A stretch of DNA of 64,000 nt from Agarophyton chilense (Eukaryota > Rhodophyta > Florideophyceae > Gracilariales > Gracilariaceae): assembly GCA_030374765.1 (NCBI GenBank), contig JARGXX010000019.1, positions 32,746 to 96,745 on the forward strand, given 5' to 3'. The position numbers were made by a program, and so were the translations under genes. Position 1 is the stretch's first letter; each line of letters starts with the position of its first letter. This document shows, piece after piece, positions 19,816 through 28,674 of this stretch. The notes beneath the pieces were generated by a model. The model saw only the letters and a list, made by a program, of their open reading frames with translations. It made no database searches and had not been told where the DNA came from.

Positions 19816-21150
19816 TCATGTGGCAACTCCGGAACCGTCCACCACGTCCTGCGTGGCGCCGAGCACATCCTGAACCGTATCTCCGCCAATCTGATCGATC
19901 AGTCTATCGTTCAACTCGCGATTCAAATATGCAATGACCTGTTGGTCACTTTGCAACACCGCTCGATTCTCCTCAAGCTTGCGAAGCGCCTCCCGCAATC
20001 GATCCTCCACACCCTCTTTTTGCACGTGCAGCAGAGCAGCCCGATCGCGCACGCGAATCAATTCTCTCTGCAATTCAGCCAGCTTGCCATCCCTTTCAGC
20101 CAGTACTTGCTCCTGCTTCGCAATCAGCTTACTTTTCACCCGACTTCTCGCGCGACTTGCTCGCAACTCCTTCTGCAGCGTGTCGATAATTTTGTTGCCC
20201 TTCTCAATCTCGTTGCAAGCCTCTTGTCGTTGTGAAGTCACCGTCTGCACGCGTTGTTTCAGCGCATCGATTTCAGCGTCCTTCGCGGCGTCGTTACCCG
20301 TCAAATTCTCAACTACAGCTCGAAGGCGATCGCATTCGGCCGAAACAGTTTGGTATTTGTCACCACCAAGCTCAAGCTCCTTGACGCGCTGTTCGCTGTC
20401 TGCAAGCAGCTGCTCGAGCTGGCGGCATTTCTGCGAGTCCCGCTCCCCTAGTTGCATTTTGTCCTCCGCCTCCGTCAACAAACGCTGCAAACGGTCTGTG
20501 TGAACGTTGGCGTCGCGTAATTGTGCTTGTGTGTGCTGCAATTCAGACTCGAGTTGCCTCTGGCGCTGCGCGCTCGTGGTAGAGCCCCTGGCCAACATTG
20601 CCAGCGTCGAGACTAACAAGTGATTGGAGGCGTGTTGCATGACAAGCTCAATGTGCGTGATGACCTTGAAAGTAGCAATTTCAACAATACGCAACAGCGC
20701 CGTAGACGGGACTCCGTGCTCTCGAATGCGCTCACTCGGTGTATGAAATTCAAGCTCATCGTCTGGGGCGTGTGTGGCAGCAGCCTCTCTGTCCGCCTGT
20801 TCGGCAGCCTCTCTGCGTAGCTCTTCGCCAGCGCCCAGATGAAGCTCAGCAACATAGGTGTCGTCGTTGGCAACCCTCTTGAGCAGACCCACCAGGTGGG
20901 CAGAAAACTGCGAAAAGTCGACGCGCAGCAACTGAGCGGCCCTGAACGCCGGATACGAGGAAGCGGTTTGCACGTGGCGCAACAGCAGCAAATCCGCGGA
21001 CAGATCGAAGAGAGTGAGGGTGAGCGCCGAGTCGGGCTCGCTCCAAGCCACGGTCACACTGAGCGAAGAAGTAGTGGGCGGCGAACTGGGCGCCGCGCGG
21101 CGATGCACCACAAGTGGCAGCGACTCGTCCAGCAGCGAGTCGGCCGCCAT
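19816..21150 (-). CDS. SAS6: SAS-6 centriole cartwheel protein homologue
   Basis: 444 residues from the ATG at 21150; the frame is open upstream but that part is Cys/His-rich and unconserved. The N-terminal head (about 1-187) fits SAS-6: a PISA-type motif at 66-90 (YPAFRAAQLLRVDFSQFSAH), and VEIATFKVITHIEL, whose Phe (about residue 161) lines up with the Phe that drives head-to-head contact in SAS-6 (F145 in Chlamydomonas). An acidic/Ala-rich insertion of about 40 residues (107-148) separates the last strands. From about 190 to 420 the protein is an uninterrupted coiled coil, as expected for the dimerising rod. In centriole-bearing cells SAS-6 sets ninefold symmetry of the cartwheel. An E2F-type site lies 120 bp upstream. 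XRCC4-superfamily relatives such as CCDC61 are the alternative, but the PISA motif favours SAS-6. Confidence 0.8.
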   Translation of the reverse strand: MAADSLLDESLPLVVHRRAAPSSPPTTSSLSVTVAWSEPDSALTLTLFDLSADLLLLRHVQTASSYPAFRAAQLLRVDFSQFSAHLVGLLKRVANDDTYVAELHLGAGEELRREAAEQADREAAATHAPDDELEFHTPSERIREHGVPSTALLRIVEIATFKVITHIELVMQHASNHLLVSTLAMLARGSTTSAQRQRQLESELQHTQAQLRDANVHTDRLQRLLTEAEDKMQLGERDSQKCRQLEQLLADSEQRVKELELGGDKYQTVSAECDRLRAVVENLTGNDAAKDAEIDALKQRVQTVTSQRQEACNEIEKGNKIIDTLQKELRASRARSRVKSKLIAKQEQVLAERDGKLAELQRELIRVRDRAALLHVQKEGVEDRLREALRKLEENRAVLQSDQQVIAYLNRELNDRLIDQIGGDTVQDVLGATQDVVDGSGVAT

Positions 21151-21631
21151 GCCCGCCCCTCCCTGCGCACGATGCGGCTGCGCATCGCGCAGCAATAGTG
21201 CAGTTTCTTGCACATATCCACAGCGGCAAGCACGCACCGTGTTTTCGCTTTTGTGTTTTGCATGCCTACTTTTGGCGCCACTGGAACCCAGCGCGCTGTT
21301 ACGTGTACACATCACACAGACGCACACGCGTGTGCGTGGCCACGACACACAGACACAGCCTTCAATGCAGTGATCACTGCCTACTATGCAGTGCGTAGTA
21401 TGTACGTGCCCATGCGACTTCAATTTTTGCATACATAGTGAACAGTTTTGAAGATATTTGCGGCGCGAGCATACTTTTGCCCCTTCGTCCCCTTGATGTG
21501 CCGTGAGGTTGTGCCTGGAGCGTCCCCGTGCTGCGTTGTGCTCGTGTGTCTCGCTGTCGCCGCTGCCGCCGTTTCCTTCGGCATCCCCATCTCCGCCACC
21601 GTCACCACCGGCCCCGCCCCATGCCGTTCCG
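21151..21631. promoter_or_regulatory. Divergent promoter region, SAS-6 / four-pass protein
   Basis: 481 bp between divergent starts. It holds CA-rich tracts (ACACACAGACGCACACGCG around 21312) and an E2F-type palindromic site at 21270-21279. Short open frames here are not conserved. Confidence 0.5.
21270..21279 (+). promoter_or_regulatory. E2F-type site upstream of SAS-6
   Basis: TTTTGGCGCC contains TTTGGCGC, an exact match to TTTSSCGC. It is 120 bp upstream of the SAS-6 ATG and about 350 bp from the divergent gene. Centriole duplication genes are commonly cell-cycle regulated, so the position is sensible, but chance is not excluded. Confidence 0.4.
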
Positions 21632-22258
21632 ATGTCGGACGCCGTGCTGATTGACCTGCACCGTCCGTTCACGCAGTATGCCTCTCAAGCGCCGCCTCCT
21701 CCGCCACCCCGTCCGCATCCCTTCCGCCAGCACACGCTCTGGGCTGCCGCCGCCTTGTTCTTCTCTTCGTACCTTGCGCTAGTGCTGTACCTGTTCCTTA
21801 CCAGCGATGCCTTTCGCCACTTTGTGGTCGCCAGAGCAAATGCGCTGTTCGCTTTGCCTTACGTGCTTTCGCTCCTGGTTGTTTTGTTGTGTTTAGCGCC
21901 ATGTGCCCCTGCACCACCACGCGCACAGCTTGATGCTGTCATTACAAGCCCCGCAGATTGCTGTTTGGTGTTACTGGTCTTATTGGAATGGGCTACCTGC
22001 CTGGCGTTGGTCTTGGTCACCCTTGTAGCCGTGCACGACCATTTGAGCTACGTCAGCCCAGACGGCCTAATCATTCCTGTGGTGCAGGACGTGCCGCCCG
22101 ACGCCAAGCCAGCTGACGGAATATCTAGAAATGCTCTAGTCATCTTGCTTATACCTCTGCTTCTCATGTACACTCTTTTCAACTTTCTACTGCATTTCTT
22201 CTCTTGTGTCCAGGGTGCCTGGCGCTCGCGGGTGGGTTTGGACGATTTGGATGTTTGA
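21632..22258 (+). CDS. Four-pass membrane protein, unknown
   Basis: 208 residues from the ATG at 21632. A short N-terminus with a proline run (about 20-30) precedes four hydrophobic segments at about 35-57, 70-90, 107-132 and 168-192. A loop between segments 3 and 4 contains HDHLSYVSPDGLIIPVVQDV. The C-terminus is short and acidic (GLDDLDV). No signal-anchor or catalytic motif is apparent and I do not recognise the family. Divergent from SAS-6. Confidence 0.6.
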   Translation: MSDAVLIDLHRPFTQYASQAPPPPPPRPHPFRQHTLWAAAALFFSSYLALVLYLFLTSDAFRHFVVARANALFALPYVLSLLVVLLCLAPCAPAPPRAQLDAVITSPADCCLVLLVLLEWATCLALVLVTLVAVHDHLSYVSPDGLIIPVVQDVPPDAKPADGISRNALVILLIPLLLMYTLFNFLLHFFSCVQGAWRSRVGLDDLDV

Positions 22259-23046
22259 GTCCTGCATAATGCAGTACTTTGCTTTACATTTCACCGCTTT
22301 TCGATCTTTCGCTCGGCCCTCACAGCCTTCGGTACGACCGCCATGAGCGATACCTCGGTGCCTAACTGTTCAACTTTTTTCGATCTTCTCCTCATCGCAT
22401 CAGTAAGGCGTTATTCCAGCCCTATCGAAGCTGCACGCCTTTTGTGTCACGCTCGCTCGCCCTACTGCTTGTGTACATACATCCCCATTGCTTCTGCGTA
22501 CAAGGTTCGTTCTGTACATCTGCCAATTTCAGACGCCCAAGCATGCATACACACGTACATCCCCACGAAAACATACGCAACATGCGGGTCGCACGGTCTT
22601 GTTGTTTTCGCCTTAATCGTCTGTATACGAGAGCAGTGAGGTCTCGTGAGAACAACAACGCGCAGCGTCATGCATTATATCACCTAAAAGAGATGCGCGA
22701 TGCCACACTGCAATCTATCGTCAACAAAGCTGCCCTTGCATATTGTATGTTTCAAACCAGCTTTGCACCACACTGTTCACACGGCTTGAACACAATGCGA
22801 TGCGTACGCGTATCGACATACATACTACAACCAACTTAAACGCTTATTTTAATCAAACCATGATTAACTACAACAAGCAAGATCACACTCTTACGTTTCT
22901 ATTTTTTCAGATATAGACGACGCCGACGCGGCTTCCAACTTCCAAAATGAACTCTTATTACATTCTCAGCATATTTGTTCCGCTCATGCGGCGTCGCGAA
23001 TCCGCCCTTAATTTTGCACAAATGCTTAATGCTTTCTGTTGCACTC
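22259..23046. other. Convergent intergenic region
   Basis: About 790 bp between the 3' ends of the four-pass gene and the TMBIM gene. Rich in short ACATAC/TACATAC-like stretches; no coding potential or known RNA recognised. Confidence 0.5.
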
Positions 23047-24009
23047 TTAATCTCGGTTTCTGGATAGGATTGATAGGATGTACAAAAACAGATTCAGAAG
23101 ATCTAGGTACAGCATGATGGCGCCCATAATGGCATCATCGGGTCCAAGGTGATGCATGATCATCGAGGCTGTTCAGTTGAGACAAAACGCGCCGCAACAG
23201 AAGAGTATGTTAGAAATTTTGCTCGACAAAAAGCCGTTCCACTATTTTTCGCTACCAGAAAAGTTTTGATGGGTTTCCAACTTACTGTCATAGAGAATGT
23301 AAAGACTAAATAAGAGAGCCCCTCCGTACGAAATGAGCATAGCCAAGAACGGGCTCTTGTTTCCTGTGAATCCCATGAAGAGGTTGACAAAAGAGGCAAC
23401 CAAAAGACCAATCAATGCGGCGTACAAGGCTCCTCCCATGAACGAAAAGTCTTTCTTGGAAACGAAGGCGTAGAGGGTAATCCCAGAAAACACAGCCAAC
23501 GTAATTACAAGGGCTTCAAGTACCAAGCCCCCAAGTCCAGATTGCTGATACTGGGCACAAACAGAACCGACCAAGAAGGATTCAAACATTGTAAACGCAG
23601 CCAGCAACTGCAAATTGGTCGGGTGTGAGTCCTTGTATGCAAGAAGTGCGAACAAGGAACCGAATGTTCCTATCATTGAAACGATTAAAAGAAAACCATT
23701 TGCATTAACGGCAAGCATGCGCAATGGCTTGATGTACATGAAAGCGGCACATATGAGGACAGTCAGAGCAAGCTGGGCAGCCAGAATGCCGTACACTTTG
23801 CGAATAAAACCCAGACGAATGATGGGCTCGCAAGTAGCCACACTGGTACCATAGGCAAAGTCGTTCGCGTAGTCTTCTCTCGAGCCAGACTTGTTCGCCA
23901 TAGAGAGCGCAGCTTTGGTCTCCCTGTTGACGCTGCGGGACGCGTCGGCAGCGCTGCGTGGCATCTCCCGCATGGATTCTTTGTCAATGGAGTCGCGCAT
24001 GACAGACAT
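23047..24009 (-). CDS. Bax inhibitor-1 / TMBIM family protein (two exons)
   Basis: Exons 24009-23286 and 23168-23047 joined across a 117-bp intron (GTAAGT..CAG), giving 281 residues. The unspliced frame ends in nonsense soon after the donor; splicing restores the family C-terminus, YDTSMIMHHLGPDDAIMGAI followed by a membrane segment (LYLDLLNLFLYILSIL). Six to seven membrane segments run from about residue 70. GPDDAI with its acidic pair is the conserved site thought to sense pH or bind calcium in bacterial and eukaryotic members. These proteins sit in ER, Golgi or related membranes and affect calcium leak and cell-death control. The hydrophilic N-terminus is not conserved. An upstream in-frame ATG at 24198 could add 63 residues. 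The exact subfamily (BI-1 or Lifeguard) is not settled. Confidence 0.9.
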
Positions 24010-24861
24010 CGTGAATGAGGGCTTGAAAGAGCTGAAATTGTGATATTTGAAAGGGCTAGAGATGAGACGCAAGAATCGTCCGCGTGGAGAAGGGACGAGT
24101 GTGGCGTCTTGTGGGTTTAGTGTCGTAAGCACCAGGCAGGAACTGGCCAAGCTCGCTTGCAGCCTGAAACTCTGCAGTCGTTTTTCGGAGGGTGGCATTG
24201 TAATTCAAGTGTGACAATTACAACTGAACAGAAAGTTGTACGGCACAGCTCATGCCAGCAGTGTCAACTTGTCGCTGATCATAATTTGATCATTTCACTT
24301 TCCCTCGAAGGTTTCCAAATTTTCGTTTTATGTCTTCCTTTCGCAACGTGCCCCCACTTTTATCCGCTGTCCTGGAAAGCTTGGCACCGGGCATTCGGCA
24401 AGCCCGGTGCAAAGCCCGATTTCAATCTCCACCAAGCTCTGTTCACCATCAGTGGCGACCTGCAGGAAGAATGGGTCTGTTCATGCTTCTGAAACCAGCA
24501 TGATCCAGTCATGTTGAGAACGTTTTCGTGGCGATCCTGGAATGTTGTCATTTGTTCTAGCGCAGCTGAGCGAGCAGCCACCGTCAAATTCATAGAATGG
24601 GGCTACAAGGTTTTGAAGAATGGGGCACCATCAGCGTTACATCAATCCTAACTTGATTCTCTTCTTAGCGGATCAGTGTACCACAAGCGTCAACCTCGCG
24701 GAGCTCATATCATTCATGAGACTAATCATCAGCAACTTTAAACGACTCGATTGAAGCACGCTCAAGTGTCGAGTTTATAATCCCAATTAGTCGTTTAGTT
24801 TAAGTTTGCACCAACCCAGACCATTCCTATCAACGACATCAACCTTGCGGACCCCCCGACC
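24010..24861. other. Intergenic region
   Basis: About 850 bp between the TMBIM start and the 3' end of the second bZIP gene. Contains TMBIM upstream sequence; no gene or known element recognised. Confidence 0.5.
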
Positions 24862-27295
24862 CTATCCACCACGGCCGCCTAGTCCGCCCCGCCTACTTTG
24901 ACCGGCTCCCCGCGCCGGCTCGCTTCGTGCCCCACGCCCGCGGCTCCTCCGACGCCGATCTTCACCGATACTGCCGAGCTCCACCTCTGGCTCCTCTTTC
25001 GTGAATGTATATGAGCACTGTCCGACCATGTTGCTCACGACATCCACCACATTCTGCATAGCCGGAGTGGGAATCTGATGCTGGTCGCCGTGCATCTGCT
25101 TTATATCTCGTTGCATCTCGGACAACCGCCTAAGTCCTCTGATGTAACTTTGCCGCCACTCCTGACTTTTCCCTCGCAATTCCAGAACGTTCGATTCCAG
25201 AGACATAGCATACGCCTTACGGCGGCGGCGACTTTTTTCCGCCGACTGCCTGTTTCGCATCGCACGAATGCGCTTCTTCTCCTGTTTTTCTTCAGCCGTC
25301 AACTCGTGCTATGTTATCAAGGAAGTGAGAGGTAGAAAGGAAAGAGGGGTCAGATATCTAAACACAAGACAGGGACAGCTTTTGAAAAAGACGATGAACG
25401 CTAGCAACACATACCTTTCTCTTCACGGATTTGCGTCCTGCAGTCGCTGGTGTCATGGGGCTCGCGGCTACAACATCTGCTTCTTCCTCTTGGGACGCTT
25501 GCTCACTTTTTGGAGATTCATTGCCACGCGTCGTCCTGTTTTCGTTTTCGCTTGAGGGGGCGGCCGGGCTTGCAGGAGTAGGGACTCTTCTTTCTTCCGT
25601 GGCAGATGCCACCGCCCGGACGTTTGCGTTCTCATGAAGGGGACGGTGCAACGGGCTTACGAAAGTGTCCAAGAGCCTTTCCAGCTCCGTATGACTTGCA
25701 GAAGACCCCGGCTGCCCTCTTTGCACGAGCATCTGATGGTCACTCTCTTCCAAACCCTGAGAGGGAATCGGGCTTGCTGGAGAGACATGATCAGCAGAAG
25801 GGGGCTGTATGGGGTAGAGGGGAGGTCGGGAGGGCTGGGCATGCAAGGCGTCGCGCCGCGGTGTCTTGATCACTCGGACCCGACGACCATCTTGCATGAA
25901 CACCGGCTTGCCATCAGTGGCTGCCGAAATTCTCTGCGCGACCCTCTCGCATGTCTTCCGTTGCCCATCCCTGGAAGCTTTGCTCTTCATCGGCAGCGGT
26001 CGCACTCCGAAGTCTCTTGCACCGCTGGGCGCTGGGGCTACTATGTCATTGGAAGTCGCCCGCTGTCGAATGCGGAAGAATGCTGGCGCGTGTGGATTCC
26101 CGGCCACATGAAGGCTCGCGGTGGCGACACAGTGATGCGTGACACCCGGTTGTAAGCGAACTTGGGGAGTTGACTGGCTTGTTGGCGGTGTTTCCAGGTT
26201 TGGGAGAGACGAGAAAGGTGCTCGGCATCGCTGTGTTGCGCTCGCGGACACAACCACTCGCTGTCCTTGCGAGACTGCGGAAGGTGTCGCGACCGGCCTC
26301 AGAGGTGACGGGGTGAAGAAGTCATCATCCTTGAGTGGTGCCTTTTCTTCGCAGAGACCCTCCGATGGCGCTTGAAGAATATTTCCGAATGCACCTGATA
26401 AAGCCGCTGTGGCAATCTGCGATGTGTATGGATGAACATCAGCAGTACGTTCCGCCACCTTTTCATCCAAAGAAACCGAGAGCGCCGAAAGTGAGGCAGA
26501 GTTGTTGACCTTAACAGTCTGTGCTTCGCCAAGGTCTTTTTTGTTTGCCTCTAGTAGTTCTAACTCCTTCTTGGTCGCCGCAGTTAGATTACCGTCGAGG
26601 TCCACCTGCATTTCCACATTCTTTCCGCCTTTATACCTCTGAGGGAAACGTGATGGGCTTTGTGGACTCTCCCAGGGAAGCTGGGGGGTTGCGAGAGCAC
26701 CGTCGACGCTGTCCTTTCCAGTTCCCCGATCGACAGGTTCGGACTGTGTACTTTCTTTCGCCGCGTCGTTCTTATCCACCGCCTCCCCTTTACTGACCGT
26801 GGTCCTATCATATTGATTTTTGCCGGTCGGATGGTAACCGGGGGCTGTGCCAGGGTCTTCCTCCGCGAGAAAGGAAGAAGGTTCATGGTCACCATTTCCT
26901 TCTTCACCCTCTTCATCACCAGTGGTCGTACCGCTGTCACTGTCAGATTGTCGCTCTTCTTGCGACATCGCCTCATCCCGGCCGGTGCAGTCGATACCAG
27001 CATCGGTGTTGCCCTCGCCAGCTTCCTCCTCGCCTTCTCTTTCCATGGCCAAAATGTCTTCCTCTCTGCTATCTCCCCCCTCTTCTTCAGAGTTTTTGCT
27101 GCTCGCGAGGGCGTCGTAGTATTCTTCGCCCAGGTGCTCATCTCCAAGTTTGAGAGGTTGAGTTATCTGCAACAACTCTTCTTCTGGAATGGGTTGATGT
27201 GATCCGGAAGGGAACAAATCGTAATCCTCTTCTCCAATCGTCGGTCGCAAGTCCTCATACTCCTCGGTCGTGTTGTTGTAAGGTGACCCGTTCAT
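24862..27295 (-). CDS. Large bZIP-domain protein (two exons)
   Basis: Exons 27295-25415 and 25308-24862, joined over a 106-bp intron (GTATGT..TAG). The splice is in phase: exon 1 ends in Lys-Arg-Lys and exon 2 continues with HELTAEEKQEKKRIRAMRNR. The basic region RNRQSAEKSRRRRKAY fits the N-x7-R bZIP signature and lies about residues 640-660 of 775, followed by a weak zipper (LESNVLELRGK). The long N-terminal part is acidic and low in complexity with Glu-rich patches (for example EDYDLFPSG near the start), later Ser/Pro-rich, as in activation domains. The ATG at 27295 was chosen because acidic sequence begins there; the frame is open upstream with another ATG at 27607. An alternative acceptor 6 nt downstream (GAG) would remove two residues. 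Confidence 0.8.
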
Positions 27296-28674
27296 CTCTA
27301 GTTTGAGTTTCGGTTTATCCAAAGAAACGTGAGAAGTCCTGGGTTCTCGATTTTTTTTCTTGGTTTCTCGTCGCTGAAGCTTGTCCGCCGACCGATGCAG
27401 GTGATGGCCAACATCGGTTGTCTGCGGAGCAACTCGTGTCTTAAATACGCTGCGGGGATCCGCATTATGAGGTGAAGCTTCTCTGTATCGAAAAACTCTC
27501 GCAGAAGATTTTACTCTGGAGTTAATGCAATTTTTGGTCTCAAGTCTGTGGGAGAGTTCAACCTGTCCAAATCGTCGAAAACATTTCATGTACTGGGGAG
27601 AAGTCATGCGAAAGTAAGTGTTGTCAGTCACAAAATGAAAACGCTTTGAGGGAGATATCAAAATCACTCGCAACGAGCGTCTTGACAAGAACACACATCT
27701 GAAGGAAACGTTGCCGTGATTTGGGAACAGGGCAGTGGAAGGCAGATACTGGGTACATTGGTGACAATTATGATGGACGGTCGAGATTGTAACAGAAGCC
27801 AAGCTGAATCAATTTTAAAGCAGTGCAAAGAGCAGAGGAAGAGAGGTGGTATGCATAACGGTTCATGTTTGATAAGCGAAAGGGGAGTTCTCGCTACTGC
27901 TGTTTATACTTGTATCACAATATATTTTTATTACAGTGTTCGGCTTCAAGCCTGAACGGACTTGCGGCACCGTACTTCGAGCTTTTGATTTAAAAATCCA
28001 AACCGTCTACTAGTCTCGTAGCGTCTCTCAAGGGGTTTGAACATGTAGGAGACATGGAATGCTGAAATGAAAGCTAATGATTATTTGGGAGAACGGCTCG
28101 TAGGTATTGCATCCTGGATATATCGTGTTTATTTCAACGCCGATGAGGAGCAAGGGACGCCCGCACCGTCAGCACGAGAACTTTTGCGCTTCCAATCACA
28201 ATGGTAGGACCCAACCCACAAGTTTGAGCTTTTTATGCAGCCGTCCAAAGCCTTCTAAGCGTTCTCGACCCAACTTGCCTTTCCTTATGTTTTGAAGTTA
28301 TTGGATACCGTTCTCTCTAGAGGAAACGTATCATAGCAATTAATGATCTTAATATCGCCTGGTTGCATCCTTGGTTGCTTAACATGGGTTTAAATGGGAT
28401 TCTTTCGAGTATGTGCTCTTGAAAGTTCACGTTGTTGCTTCTTGCTTCGTCCAACATGTACTGATTCTGTCATCTGCAGGACAGTTATTAATCTTCCGGG
28501 GTTTATTCCGAATTGGTGACACCCCCATCTGTAAATCCTGTCACCACGATCAAAGATATGAAGCCGGTCGGTAAGACTGCCTCGAGAACCCATTTGAAAT
28601 CTCTCACTTTGAAAAAGATCTATTTAACCTTTTACGATGAACACCAAACAGGACCCACATGAAATCTCAGCCTG
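27296..28674. other. Intergenic region between bZIP and MCM3
   Basis: About 1.4 kb. The first 300 bases may belong to an extended bZIP N-terminus or its leader; the rest has only short unconvincing frames and AT-rich sequence. No recognised element. Confidence 0.5.

Noticed and set aside
20620-20820. Plus-strand frames across the SAS-6 gene
   Set aside because: Shadows of the coiled-coil coding sequence with low-complexity Ser/Arg translation.
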